From the NCBI RefSeq assembly GCF_932294415.1, contig NC_065545.1, forward strand, positions 42,942,327 to 43,006,326: a stretch of 64,000 nt of DNA, given 5' to 3'. The translations under genes and the position numbers were made by a program. The notes below the pieces were generated by a model, which saw nothing but the letters and a program-made list of their open reading frames with translations, ran no database searches and was not told the DNA's origin. Of this stretch, positions 36,226 to 48,255 are shown piece after piece. Origin of the DNA: Quercus robur. Taxonomy: Eukaryota > Streptophyta > Magnoliopsida > Fagales > Fagaceae. Every line of letters begins with the position of its first letter. Position 1 is the stretch's first letter.

Positions 36226-37575
36226 TTATAAATAGCGTTTCATGTATTCTTCCACCGTAGTATACTTGATCTCTGGATAAAGCTCAGAAGCTTCTACTGC
36301 ATCATTTCCTATCTCGAAATTTGTAAGACATCCCTCGTAACAAACATGATAGTAATGTATAAGTCCAACTTGCTCTGCGTACTCTAGTCCTTTTTGAGAA
36401 AAAAAAAAACCGTATCAGAATTTAAGAAAACATGTAACATAAACACAGTAAAAACTTTGAAATAAATATATAATTAGTTATAAATTTTTACAACCTTTAT
36501 TAAAACTCATAACAGTGAATGAGATCGGTAATAACATAATTAAACTGTCGGTGAATATTTTATTTTTTACTTTTTCTTTTAACAAGGCTTTTCTATGACA
36601 ATTTCGTGATTGACCCTAAAGGCAGTCAATTCTTTGACTTTGTCATTTTCTTTTTCCTTTTTAATTTTTTTTTTAAAAACAGGATTCTCTCTCCATTAAA
36701 ATAACATAAAGCTAGGAGCCAAGTAAGACATTAATACAGTACTTGTCTCAGAAATTAAACCAGTATCAATCGTACCTTTCAAGGAAGCTAGAAACTCTTC
36801 CTTGGGTATGGAAGACTTTTGCAACTCTTTGCCAATTAGTTTCTCCCAAATCTCAACAACTTCTCTTTGAGATAGAATGTTTTTAGGTGGCCTTAGATAT
36901 ACTGTCTTGTTGAGAGTTCGAGGGTCATCTATAGTTTTGATGGTATACATGGCTATATCATCTTCCTCCACATAAATTGCTGCCACGTTAAGACGAAAAA
37001 TGTTGCAATTCTTGTAAAGGTAAATATAAAAATCGAGTACATATAGAAAATCCTCAAATCAAATACATTATGGTGCGAAAAAAAAATGACTCTAGTTTCA
37101 TGGTTCTCTTCAATCTGTACAATGCAAAACTAATAAAGTTGTTAAGGAAATACCTTTTTTATTTCCGTCACCCAACAATACCACTGAATCTCTTGAAGGA
37201 AGGATCTTACCGGGCTGGCACAAACCACCAAGAAAGTAACCAGCAAAACAGTTTGCGGAAATATATGTGAAAGGTATTTGAGCATCTTCAATGGCTTTCC
37301 TTACAATCATTTTGTCATCAAATGTCACTCTCCCAGGTTCTAATGCATCCTCCATTCTAGCAGGGTCGGTGCCAAACTCAGAGGGCAAAAATCTCTACCA
37401 ACGTTATAAAAAAAACTTGTCATGTAAACTAATTAATGAAAAACCAACAAAACCTATACGTATGGATGTATCAAATATATATTTATCATGTTTATACCAT
37501 ATTAATTTAAAATAGAAAAAAGATATTAAAAAAAAAAGAGGAATAAGATTCGTGTCATTGAGAGATCGAGATAGG

Positions 37576-37618
<43 letters not shown>

Positions 37619-38977
37619 AAATATGTTTTTAATTTTATTTAACATATGATATTTTCTTACATATTACAAAAATATTTACATGACCTTCAAACGTACATCT
37701 TCCATAATTTTTGTTATATTAGAAAATAAGGTCACGAGACACATCCTCCACAGACCAAAAATATATGAGAGTGGGAAATTTTGAAAAATTAGGAGGCTCA
37801 TCCTAAGCCCCATGGCATCTAGAGAGTACTGACGTCAGTTAATTTATAATAACGTAAAGAGTAAATTTTGCATATCCAACTCTAAAAATAACTTACATCA
37901 GCTCATATAAACTTATGTAAATTTAGATTATTGTTATAGTAATTGTATAAATATATACAATTAATATTCACATGTAAATCTATTTTTTAATATTTCATTA
38001 CTCATATACATAAGTAGAGATGATTTTAAAGAGTAATAAAATTTTGATAAAAAATAATAATTTAATAAAATGTAATGTATAATAAATAATATATCGATAG
38101 AGGTGTTTTTGATATTTTGATAAGTAATTATATAAAATAGAAAAAATAAATTTTATGTTAAAATAAATAGAATTTTTAACACCGACGCTTATATGTTATG
38201 GAAAGAGTAATAAGAAAAGTCAAAAGATTTCAAGAAAAGTACATAGATTTTTTATTTTCTTTGAGAGAGAAAAAAAAGTAAGAGAAAAGAGATGTGACAG
38301 TGATACAATAACATTTGACTATTCGAGGAGGGGAGAAAAAAAATTTATATCGTGCACGGCAAGGTTTGGATACGTGTCCAAGATCCAAGGAAAATTTTCA
38401 TTGAACACAAGTGGGACCCATAAAACTTATATTATTTATATGTGTCTAACATTTAAAGAAAGAAGAGAAAAGAAAAATCTTATTCACTCGGCCGGATGCC
38501 CAAACAAACTGAAATAATCGGAACAAACAAAAACATACAAAATTTATAATGCACCAGTTTTACAACAGATACGAAATATTCGGTTTTGGTTTAGATTGGC
38601 AAGTAAAATATAGATTTGCAAAATTTATATATATTATATATGTATACCTTTACATTACCAGCTTCTTTGATGGCATCGATAAGCTTAAGTTGAAGGAGAA
38701 TTTGGTGGCTTCGGATGTGAACTCCAGATATTGTACAGATAACAACATCAACTAATTTGATAGCCTTCACAAGGCTCTGGTGATCGGTAAAGGAACCAGA
38801 AACAAGGTGAGCACCTTGCTCCTTGAATGACAAAAGCATTTGAACTTTATCAATATCAACACCTATCTCTGCTCTGTTTAGGATGTACGTCTCATGACCT
38901 TCAGCCAAACTTGCCTTCACCAACCTCTTCCCTAGATACCCAGTTCCCCCTACAACCAGCACTCTGCATTTTTCCAT
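36226..38977 (-). CDS. PLR: Pinoresinol-lariciresinol-reductase-like NADPH reductase (intact)
   Basis: Four exons on the minus strand: 38977-38648, 37394-37154, 36979-36776 and 36389-36226. They join to 939 nt, 312 aa plus TAA, matching the PIP family (pinoresinol-lariciresinol, isoflavone and phenylcoumaran benzylic ether reductases). Seen: the NADPH loop GGTGYLG at residues 10-16, FLPSEFGTDPARM, the catalytic lysine in TFDDKM (Lys138, the position known for PLR), ISANCFAGYF, TIKTIDDPRTLNKTVYLRPP, and C-terminal EGCLTNFEIG and EASELYP. PLRs reduce pinoresinol to lariciresinol and then secoisolariciresinol in lignan synthesis. The DPARMxxALEPGRVTFDDKM block favours PLR over PCBER or IFR, but stereospecificity cannot be told. 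All introns are GT-AG in consistent phases. Intron 1 is 1.25 kb and holds a (TA)n tract near 37580-37610. No lesion is seen. Confidence 0.9.
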
Positions 38978-39030
38978 TTTTCTTTTTCTTCCTTCTCTTG
39001 GTTCTGGTTCTATAGAGATTTCCTTCCTCG

Positions 39031-39040
39031 GCTTTTTATA
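39031..39040 (-). promoter_or_regulatory. TATA box of the PLR-like gene
   Basis: TATAAAAAGC on the minus strand, about 55 bp before the ATG at 38977, giving a short leader. It fits plant core-promoter spacing. Transcript ends were not available. Confidence 0.5.
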
Positions 39041-39067
39041 GCAAATGCTTTTGACAAGGGCTATCAT

Positions 39068-39552
39068 TTATATTATGACAGGTGCATTACGTAATCAATT
39101 AAAAGAGATGATGAAAAAAAATTACGAACTCCATTATCCCTTCCTATTCATAAAAAGAAAACAAAAGAAAAAAACTTGTTGTCCTCTTAGAAAAAAAAAT
39201 CTTTGATAGCAAAATTTTAGAGAAACTTATCAAATCATTGTTCCTTCAATTTCAAAGCCAACAATTTTGATACTAGTTCTTCTCAAAAAAAAAAAAAAAA
39301 TTGATACTAGTCATTAATTCATGTATTAGTTTAACAAAATATGATTTTTTTTTTTGTGTCTTTTATTTTTATAATTACGGTAGTTCTTAATTTTTTTTTA
39401 ATTTCTAAATATGAATGAAATAATTATGATAATTATTAATAGTTTTTTCGTTTAATTATGGTAAGATTCTAATGGAGAGTTTAAATATAAAATATAATTT
39501 AAACTTAAATAGAAACATATACATTAGAATAATGATGTTTAAAAAAAAAATA
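39068..39552. other. Upstream flank of the PLR-like gene
   Basis: AT-rich, with A runs at 39284-39300. It probably contains promoter sequence of the minus-strand gene, but no specific motif can be supported. Confidence 0.4.
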
Positions 39553-39555
39553 TGC

Positions 39556-39712
39556 ATGGGTTCAAGTTATACCTGGTGTAACTTCACAAGAGTTATACCT
39601 TTTATGAACCATTAATTACTGCTAGATCTAAGAGTAAAAAAACACTTATAGTAGAGTTATTATTACTCTCTAGAAATTAGTGATTTAAGCATTAACTCTT
39701 CTTAAAAAAAAA
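39556..39712 (+). repeat. GTTACACC-family short repeat, solo copy
   Basis: About 150 bp starting GGTTCAAGTTATACCTGGTG and running through TTACTGCTAGATCTAAGAG and CTAGAAATTAGTGATTTAAG to TTAACTCTTCTT and a run of 13 A. It matches 52017-52168 in the same orientation and 52787-52938 inverted. The terminal A run and a GGTTCAAGT start are compatible with a SINE-like unit; a MITE is equally possible. Confidence 0.6.
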
Positions 39713-39999
39713 AAAATGTATTTACTATTTAATGTCACCTTTCACTTATCTATTTAATTTTTAATGAAATTGACAAGGGAGATGCTAGGTACCTGTCTTC
39801 ACTCTGAGCTCCAATAAAGCGATTTAAATCCACAGGTTAAATTGCACTTCCTATCATTTTTATAGTCTTTTTATTTTCTTATCACCTAGAGGGTAAAGAA
39901 TACATGATACTCAAGTATATATGGCCTTGAGTTTGTATAAAAGAAAAATAAATGAGAACATGCTACTAGCATCACCTCACTGGGTAAAATGTATGTGAA

Positions 40000-40031
<32 letters not shown>

Positions 40032-40064
40032 GTATGTGAAATATATATATATATATATATATAT

Positions 40065-40794
40065 TGTAAGGGCGGAGTTTGGGGCCCGAGCCCAGCAAGC
40101 AGGCGATTCTAATCCAAAAGATCCTCAACAATGAATTTGTAGAGAGTGGGTCGTAGAACTAGGTCTTGACAGAGTAAACGTAATTGTTAGTAAGCCATGC
40201 AATCATTTGAACGTGAGGACGTTTCATTAGGTTTCCTGGGATAACAGTCCATGGGACTATATCTTATGCTCTGTTTACAGAACTTCTCTCTCTCTCTCTT
40301 TTCCTTGCTTTTTTCTCTCCAGTTTCCGATCCCTTAGTCATGGGGATTTTCTTCTCTTATATAGCACCCTTCAATTGGTTATGGCCCTCCACTGGTTAAC
40401 CATCTGGGCCTCTACTTGAGTGCCTGTCTCATAGGACACCCCCCCTTTTCTGTGAGTTGCACTGGCCAAGATAATACTATTCTCCTGTCTTTTCTACATT
40501 AATGCGGCTGGAAAAGTAGCTTCCTTGCATTTAATACGGTAGTTGTGGTTGCCCCCTGAGCGTCTAGCATTTCCCCTCGATTTGGGACGATTTCCCACCA
40601 TGTGAAGGGTGTGCGTTAGACTCCCATTTGGTGCATCCGAGGAGACACTCCTCCTCGGACGCCTCTTAAACAAGCTCGATCCGGCCCAACAGGGTTGGGC
40701 TAGAAGTCCTCTGGCCATGTCTTCACTTCCTGTTATAGCTAGGCTCCACATGGGTACCAAGGCCCACTGTTGATTGATGAATTTTACCCCCACA
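40065..40794 (-). repeat. 3' LTR of the Tat element
   Basis: 730 bp. On the plus strand it begins TGTAAGGGCGGAG and ends TTTTACCCCCACA, the inverse of TG...CA. It matches 50334-51067 apart from about 27 substitutions and a 4-bp change in a (CT)n tract. Confidence 0.9.
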
Positions 40795-40810
40795 ATAGCC
40801 CCTCAAAATT
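40795..40810 (-). promoter_or_regulatory. Polypurine tract of the Tat element
   Basis: Reads AATTTTGAGGGGCTAT on the minus strand directly before the 3' LTR. It is one base different from the tract of the 7-kb element over the last 14 bases. Confidence 0.7.
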
Positions 40811-41078
40811 CCGACTCTTTCTTCTTGATCCGAGGAGGAAATGCGGGATTTTGATACCTACTGGACAGTTCGCTGTGGATCCCCGCTTCACCCGTGCGGG
40901 GGTGTGCCCTTACGTGCCTCATTAATGCAGCAGGCATTTAATGACCCAGGGGGGGGGGGGATTAATTGCAGCTTTTGGAGCCTTACGCTCTTTCAATCCA
41001 ACAGCTGGAGATCAGATCAACGGTGGACATTATTTCATTTGCTCTAGGCGGGAGCATGTCTGTCCAACTCCCTCTGAG

Positions 41079-41086
41079 TATATAAG
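41079..41086 (+). promoter_or_regulatory. TATA box for the antisense gene of the Tat element
   Basis: TATATAAGG on the plus strand lies about 218 bp before the ATG at 41297. It suggests that the antisense gene has its own promoter inside the element and does not depend on the LTR. Confidence 0.5.
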
Positions 41087-41296
41087 GTTTTAAAGGCGTC
41101 CGTTCCTTACTTTTGACGAACACTCCAGTATTCAGAACGTCTCAGCGCCTTCTCCTTCAACACGCTCTTACCTTCGCCGTCATTCCCTTGAAGATTCCGT
41201 CGAGTTTCTTACCCGTAAGTGCGCGCAATTTACCTTCTCCTTCTTTGTTACTCTTCTTTAGGCAAACTCCCTTCGTGTTGTCTAGGATTAAGGGGA

Positions 41297-43770
41297 ATGG
41301 GTAGGCTTGAAAAAATGGTAGACTCTCCGTCCGGTATGGCGGGCTTCAGGGCGAAGTATCGTATTCCTCCGGAGGTAGGCCTAGAGTATTGCCACCAAGA
41401 GGAAATTTTGTTCAAGTGGAGAACAGGGGAGGTCGCAATTCCAATGATAGCCTTCGTGGAAGGAGGAATGACGATTCCAATGGGAAGAATAACTAGGGAC
41501 TACCTACGTGGTCATAGATTGGCCCCCCATCAGTGCACCGCGAACCTGTTTCGTATCCTGGGGTGCGCCGACGCCTTAAACAACCAGATGAACCTCGGCC
41601 TTTCATGGCACGACGTGGTTCATCTCTATGAATGCCATAAGCTCGGCGACTCATACTACTTAAAGTCCAGGACTGATGAAGTGAGGTTGATATCTTGCCT
41701 TCCCAAGTCCAGCAAAGGCTTGAAGGACGACCATCTGATCGTCTCCGGACCATGGCATGACAGCATTCACTGTCCGACTAGGGCGGGAACGCCAGGTGGG
41801 GTGTCATAGAACTAGATTCCGTGGGGAGGACCCTAGTTTTGAGCTCTTCCCCCCCCCCCCCCTTTTCTTTCTTTCTTTTTCTCTTTTTTTTTTTTTTTTA
41901 ATTTTAAAGTTGTTGGTTTGGTTGCATGCCTCCTCGGACTAACGTAAACCCTTTAACGGCCTTTGCAGACAAGGAGCGGACATCCCCTCGGCTGAGCTTG
42001 GTCAACGTCCCGGCTCTAAATTACCTCCTGAGATCTGAGATTTTCGTAAGCGAGGACGGACAATTGCGGTTGGCTCCTTTGATTTTGGACTACGTTCCCC
42101 TCACTCGATCCTTGGTAGACGCCGGCCAAGCTATAAGGGCTGGCAGTCCAAGATTGGCACGTATTGACGTATCCATACCAGGGTTCCTTGCTTCAACGGA
42201 CTTACCTCCTGTTCAGCTGCCTGCCCAACGTGCCTTTCCCGTAGTGGTTATCCAGGAGGAGGAGGCTGGTTCTTCGCATTCATCCTTAGAGGAACAAATA
42301 GACCAGTTCCAATTTACCGAGGAGGGAGAGGTGTCGACCAGGGTAGTAGAGCTCTTGGACTCCGACGACGATTTAGACCGTGCTTCAGCGGCTCCTGACA
42401 CTGGTTTAGTCATTGCACAAGTTGATACCAGCGAAGAGGCTGAAGAAGAAGGAATGAATTTGAAGCCAAGGACTGGCCTCAGGGCCCTTCTATCTAACAG
42501 GAGCAAGGGGCAGTCCTCTAAGGACGTCTCGAAGGAACAAACCGCTCCTAAGGCTCCTGCTCCTCCTCTCCCTCCCACGTCGGACGCGGGGCTGCAGCCT
42601 ATGCCTAACTTAAGGCGAAAAAGGCCTGTAGAAGAAATGGAGGAGGGAGAGATTGGCCGTGAAAAGGCCAGGCCTCAGAAGAAGGGCAAGGAGACAAAAG
42701 AGCCTTGAGAGAAGAGGACTAGGTCCACTGACAGCCGAGACGAGGCGGCCATTCGTAGGGAACAACGAACATGGTCGCCGCGGATCGAATTAGACGGTGC
42801 CCCGATCCCTTGGGATGCGACCCTATGGGAATCCCAACGAGGGCAGGCATTATTCTTGGCTGAGGCCCTGCAGCAGCCTCTTCTCTTGCCTCGTGATATG
42901 GAGGGTCTCAGAAAGACTCGCCAGCCAGACCTTTTCATGTCATTGAAGAGGGACATGGCCATGGTAAGTGGAATCTTCTATCTCGTCTCTATATTGTGTA
43001 CCCTCTTATCGTCATGTTTTAATAGGGTTTTTATTTCCTTCCGAGCGCAGGTCACTCAACAAATTTTTGTTGCTGAGGAATGGGCCAAGAAGGCTCGTGA
43101 GGACTTGCATAGGGAGGCTCAGTCCCGCTCTGCCGCCGAGAAGGCCGCTGGCGATCTCAAACAGGATTTTGATCGCCAGAATAATGAAATAAAGGAGGTG
43201 AAGAAGGCTCATGCGAGTGCGGAAGCCGGCCTTAAGAATGCTGAAAAGCAAGCTGACGATCTGCGCATACAGCTCTGCCAATCTGAGGAGAAACTTACGG
43301 CGGAGCAGCAGGCGGTTTCAACGCTCAAGGCTGAGCTTGCAAGGACCAAGGAGGAGGCCCGCCTGGCCAAGGAAGCTGCCGAGAAGGCTGTGGCGGCCTC
43401 ATATGAACGTGGAGTCCATGATACTGAGGTTAGGCTGGCCGAGGAAGTTGCCATCCTCTGCAGGGAATACATCACCACGTCCTGGGGTGTAGCCCTAGAT
43501 CGGGCAGCTGTCCCAGTAGATTCTGATCTCAGGAAGGCTGAGAACATCTTTTTTCCAGAGGACATACGCGAGATTCCTGACGAGGTTGCCTCCAAAGATC
43601 CTCTTCCAACAGACTCCTCTATTCCTGAGGCTGGGGGCACGGAGCAGGCCGCGCAGGGCAAGTCACCCGAGGACAGCCTTCGTATTAGCGAGATTCTTGC
43701 ACAGGCCAAGGAGATTGCCCTGGAGACCCAAGCAGCAGATGATCAGCCCGCTCCGACTCAGGGCTCTTAG
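41297..43770 (+). pseudogene. Antisense extra gene of the Tat element (gypsy-type transposon protein with coiled coil)
   Basis: The gene is encoded opposite to gag-pol. Exon 1, from ATG 41297 to about 41795, encodes RIPPEVGLEYCHQEEI, IPMIAFVEGGMTIPMGR and HQCTANLFRILGC, resembling the putative gypsy-type transposon domain (Transposase_28) of plant elements. A second exon from about 41926 encodes FADKERTSPRLSLVNVP and acidic linkers. A TGA at 42706-42708 breaks it, but the same frame continues. An 87-bp intron (42964-43050, ATG|GTAAGT...GCGCAG|GTC) separates it from the last exon (43051-43770), rich in Ala, Glu and Lys with heptad-like coiled coil. Such antisense genes are known in Tat elements; their function is not established. 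The intron 1 borders are uncertain. Confidence 0.65.
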
Positions 43771-44013
43771 GAAAGTAGTGTAGGATTTTATTTGTTTTAC
43801 TTTTCGTGTTTTGCTCTGTTTTGCGTTGTTAATGTTTGTGAACAGAACCGCTTTTAGGTTTGAATGATAAAGGTTATTTCCTTTCAGATATCGTTGTTTT
43901 ATTCTCTTCTGTTTTCATCATGAATGGATGTCTGTTCTGTCATTTACTGTTGAAAGTTAAGTATAAATGAATGAATTCGTGAAAATAATGATAGTTCATA
44001 ATTAGACAAAAAT

Positions 44014-44885
44014 GGCTACGAAGTTAATTTCCCCCAAGTCTATGGCCGAGGAGCCATGCAGGACTTAGGTTCTGTTTAACTCTTAGAGAGAATCGCTTCA
44101 CGGTTAATTTCCCCCAAGTCTGTGGCCGAGGAGCCATGCAGGACTTGGGTTCTGTTTAACACTTAGAGAGAATCGTTTCGCGGTTAATTTCCCCCAAGTC
44201 TGTGGCCGAGAAGTCATGCAGGACTTGGGTTCTGTTTAACACTTAGAGAGAATCGCTTCGCGGTTAATTTCCCCCAAGTCTGTGGCCGAGGAGCCATGCA
44301 GGACTTGGGTTCTTTTTAACACTTAGAGAGAATCGTTTCGCGGTTAATTTCCCCCAAGTTTGTGGCCGAGAAGCCATGCAGGACTTGGGTTCTGTTTAAC
44401 ACTTAGAGAGAATCGCTTCACGGTTAATTTCCCCCAAGTCTGTGGCCGAGGTGCCATGCAGGACTTAGGTTCTGTTTAACTCTTAGAGAGAATCGCTTCG
44501 CGGTTAATTTCCCCCAAGTCTGTGGCCGAGGTGCCATGCAGGACTTGGGTTCTGTTTAACACTTAGAGAGAATCGTTTCGCGGTTAATTTCCCCCAAGTC
44601 TGTGGCCGAGAAGCCATGCAAGACTTGGGTTCTGTTTAACACTTAGAGAGAATCGCTTCGCGGTTAATTTCCCCCAAGTCTGTAGCCGAGGAGCCATGCA
44701 GGACTTGGGTTCTATTTAACACTTAGAGAGAATCGTTTCGCGGTTAATTTCCCCAAGTCTGTGGCCGAAGAGCCATGCAGGACTTAGGTTCTATTTAACT
44801 CTTAGGGAGAATCACTTCGCGGTTAATTTCCCCCAAGTCTGTGGCCGAGAAGCCATGCAGGACTTGGATTCTGTTTAACACTTAC
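44014..44885 (-). repeat. 80-bp tandem array of the Tat element, about 11 copies
   Basis: On the plus strand the unit reads CGGTTAATTTCCCCCAAGTC, TGTGGCCGAGGAGCCATGCA, GGACTTGGGTTCTGTTTAAC and ACTTAGAGAGAATCGCTTCG. It lies between the convergent ends of integrase and the antisense gene. Read in element sense (minus strand), it aligns with the 80-bp unit of the array at 29.5-32.0 kb: ACAGAACC, ATGGCTCCTCGG against ATGGTCCTCGG, and GGGGGAAATTAACC against TGGGGAAACCAACT. Copies differ by few substitutions and one 1-bp deletion near 44750. Confidence 0.9.
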
Positions 44886-44930
44886 ATAAGTAACTGCACA
44901 GCAATACGGCATCAAAGATTATATCTTTCA

Positions 44931-46133
44931 TTAATAACAGTACCTTTTTAGGTTGTTTACATTCCAAGGGCGTGGCACTACACGTTCGTCCAAGTCTTCC
45001 AAAAAGTAGGCTCCTATGCCGGCTACAGAAGTGATGCGGTACGGTCCCTCCCAATTTGGTCTGAGCTTTCCCAATGCGGGGTTCCTCGCAGTGCCTAAGA
45101 CCTTCCTCAGTACTAGATCCCCAGGCGCTAATGGTCTGGACTTCACCTTGGCGTCGTAACCTTGCTTGAGCTTTTGCTGATAGTTAGCTAGGTGGACCAT
45201 CACGCCTTCCCTTCTTTCGTCGATGAGGTCCAAGCTCTTTTCCAGAAGTTTGTTATTGGTAGCGGGGCAGAAGGTGGTGGTCCTCTGGGTTGGGAAGTTC
45301 ACCTCCAGTGTAATAACAGCCTCGGCCCCATAGGTCATTGAAAAAGGGGTTTCCCCTGTGGACCTACGAGGCGTGGTACGGTATGTCCACAAGACATGGG
45401 CTAACTCCTCTACCCATCTTCCTTTCGCGTCATCTAGTCTCTTTTTCAGTCCGTTCATTATAGTTTTATTGACGGCTTCCGCTTGTCCATTACTCTGGGG
45501 GTAAGCTGGTGTGGAGTACCAGTTAACAATTCCTAGCTCACTGTAGTACCTTCTAAAGGCTTTGCTATCAAACTGGAGCTCGTTGTCCGACACCAGGGTG
45601 TGCGGGGTGCCAAACCTGGTGACTATATTTTTCCAGAGAAACTTCTTGACATCGACGTCCCTAATGTTTGCCAGCGCCTCAGTCTCCACCCATTTGGTGA
45701 AGTAGTTGGTGCCGACGAGAAGAAATTTTCTGTTCCCTGTTGCCTTGGGGAATGGACCAAGTATATCTAGGCCCCATTGCGCAAATGGCCAGGGACTGGA
45801 CAATGGGTTTAGCTCTCCACCGGGCTGGTGTATGCTCGGAGCGAATCTCTGGCATTGGTCGCACTTCTTCACATAATCCAGGGCTTCTTTATGCATGCTC
45901 GATCACCAATAACCCAGCGTTAAGGCTCTGTGAGACAAAGACCTACCCCCCATGTGACTTCCGCAAATTCCTTCATGTAACTCTTCCAGGATGAGTTCAG
46001 CAGCCTCTGGGTGCACACACAGCAAATACAGCCCCGAGAACGAGCGTCTATAAAGCTTGGAGTCCTCCGACAACCAGAATCGAGTAGCTTTTCTCCTGAT
46101 TTGCCAGCCTCAACCTTATCATCTGGCAAGGTG
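44931..46133 (-). pseudogene. Tat integrase (frameshifted start)
   Basis: 45896-44931 is a 321-codon open stretch with the end of the zinc finger (VKKCDQCQRF), then the catalytic core: first Asp in GLDILGPFP, second Asp in LVSDNELQFD, Glu in QSNGQAEAVNKT. The C-terminal part ends in GPYRITSV and PRPWNVNNLKRYC. Upstream, 46133-45920 encodes the N-terminal finger region in a shifted frame, and a TGA replaces an expected Trp codon at 45899-45897. The family inserts the cDNA into the genome. This copy is not translatable as one protein. Confidence 0.85.
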
Positions 46134-47347
46134 TCGTGCTTTAAGTACAGAACGATAGGGTCCATCCAGCTCGGTCCTGCCTTGATGTTATGTATTCCAA
46201 TCCCATTGGCCTTCTCTGTTAGTGGACGGAGGATCTCTTCTACCAAAATGACTCGAGGTAGGGGTTGAGCCGAGGAGGTAGCCAACGTCGCGAGAGAATC
46301 AGCATGAGTGTTCCCACTTCTGGGTACGTGCGTCAAGCGGAAGTGATGAAAATGGGTCTACAGGTGCTTAACCCGAACTAGATACTCTTGCATTCTTTCG
46401 TCCTTCGCCTCCATGTCTCCATTTACCTGCCCCACAATAAGTCTTGAATCCGAGAACATGTCTACGGATTTCCCCCCCATTTTCCAGATCATCCCCATTC
46501 CCTCCAATAGCGCCTCATATTCGGCTTCGTTATTCGTGGCTGAAAAACCGAGTCTCAATGACTTCTCTATTATTATCCCTTCAAGTGAGAACAGGACAAG
46601 TCCTAACCCTAAGCCCCTTTGATTCGCTGCGCCATCAATGTATGCTTTCCACAAGGTGTGTCCACGCGGAGAAACTGTGCTGATCACCTTCTCATCAGCT
46701 CCTAGTAATACCGACACCTCTTTTCCTTCTAGTGTGGGCTCCGCAAATTCTGCCACTAGGTCGGCGAGGACCTGGCCTTTTACAGCGGTGCGTGGCATGT
46801 ATCTAATGTCGAAGGCGCCCAGAATCGTTCCCCACTTTGCAATTCTGCTTGTGTAATCGGCGCTGCGCAAGATGGACTTTAAAGGGAGCTGAGTTAACAC
46901 TACTACGATGTGTGCTTGAAAGTAGTGGGGAAGCTTTCGTGTGGCCTGTACGATGGCCAAGATTTCCTTTTCGAGGGGAAGATAACGGGTTTCTGCCTCC
47001 TGCAGTGATTTGCTAACGTAATAGACTGGCCGCTGTGTGCCATTATCTTCTCGGATTAGCACCAAGCTTACTGCATGTGGGGCTACTGCGATGTAGGCAA
47101 ACAAAACTTCGTCGGCATCGGGACTGGACATAATTGGTGGTTGGGCGAGGTATTCCTTTAGCTGTTGGAAAGCTATAGCGCACTCCTCATTCCACTCAAA
47201 TCCTTTCCACTTGTGTAATAGGAGAAAAAATGGCCTACATCTGTCTGCTGAGCGCGAGATGAAACGGTTTAAGGCAGCTATCATACCGGTAAGCTTCTGG
47301 ACCTCTTTAGGGTTCCGAGGAGGCTGCAAGCTATGGATGGCTCTTAT
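46134..47347 (-). pseudogene. Tat RNase H (gypsy type) and second RNase H (archaeal type)
   Basis: 47329-46358 is open and begins at the RT connection (LTGMIAALNRFISRS). It continues through the gypsy RNase H (AVSLVLIREDNGTQRPVYYV, YLPLEKEILAIV) and then a second RNase H (WKAYIDGAANQRG, NNEAEYEALLEGM, MFSDSRLIVGQV). The two domains in a row are the Tat signature. TAG at 46360-46358 follows VKHL, where Gln is expected. The frame continues with the TH-type tail and ADSLATLATS to about 46134. A TAG at 47350-47348 separates this stretch from RT. Confidence 0.85.
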
Positions 47348-48255
47348 CTAATCAGGGTTAGCCTCTATGCCTCTGTGAGTCACCATATAACCCAAGAATT
47401 TCCCTGATCCCACTCCAAATGAACATTTGGCTGCGTTCAGTCGTGGCTTGTAATTTCTTAGTATCTGAAAAACGTTGCCGAGGTCTTCAATATGGTCGGG
47501 AACCAACTTGCTTTTAACCACCATGTCGTCTATGTACACTTCAATGCTTTTACCCATCTGCTGTTCAAACATCCTGGTCATCATCCTTTGATAGGTTGAC
47601 CCGGCATTCTTCAGGCCGAAAGGCATCACCTTATAGTGATAATTCCCAACTGAGGTGACAAAAGCAGTCTTCTCCTGGTCTTCGCAGCCAAGGGTATCTG
47701 GTGGTAACCCTGAAAGGCGTCTAGAAAACTCATTCTAGGGTGTTTGACAGTTGAATCTACCAACCGGTCTATCCGGGGCATAGGAAAGGGATCCTTTGGG
47801 CAAGCCTTGTTTAGGTCTGTGAAGTCTACGTAGACCCGCCGTTTCCCGCTCTTCTTTTTTACCACTACCGTGTTGGCTAACCATTCGGGATAGAAGACCT
47901 CTTTGATAGCCCCTACTTTCTTTAATCTTGCGACCTCTTCCCTTACGACGTCAGTATGTTCTTTCGACGGTCGTCGAGGAGCCTGCCTCTTAGGTGTTAT
48001 AGCCGGGTTCACATTAAGGTGGTGGCAGATGAAATATGGGTCGACCCCGGGGGCCTCATAGGGGTCCCAAGCAAACACATCTACATTCCGTCGAAGAAAA
48101 GCAATCAGTGCTGACTTCTCCCGGGGCAGTAGTTCCGAACCGATTTGAAAAAACCTCTCGGGGTCAGATCCGACAAGTACTTTCTCCAACTCCTCACAGT
48201 TCAACTCCATGGCCGGTCCTCCACTGCCCACAGTTGGGACCGCAGTCATTAATTG
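47348..48255 (-). pseudogene. Tat reverse transcriptase
   Basis: 48249-47626 carries the N-terminal RT: PKRQAPRRPSKEH, EVARLKKVGAIKEVFYPEWL, VVVKKKSGKRRVYVDFTDLN, CPKDPFPMPRIDRLVD and SFLDAFQGYHQIPL. A frameshift near 47690 moves it out of frame. 47629-47348 resumes with MPFGLKNAGSTYQRMM and the catalytic YIDDMVVKSK box. The catalytic aspartates are preserved, so damage is by frameshift and stops, not by loss of the active site. Confidence 0.85.

Noticed and set aside
41215-41261. 5' UTR intron (GTAAGT...TTTAG) of the Tat antisense gene
   Set aside because: Only 47 bp, shorter than plant introns normally are; noted but not called.
43209-43709. 166-codon minus-strand frame opposite the coiled-coil exon
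   Set aside because: Shadow of the Ala/Glu-rich antisense-gene exon; serine/alanine-rich with no domain.
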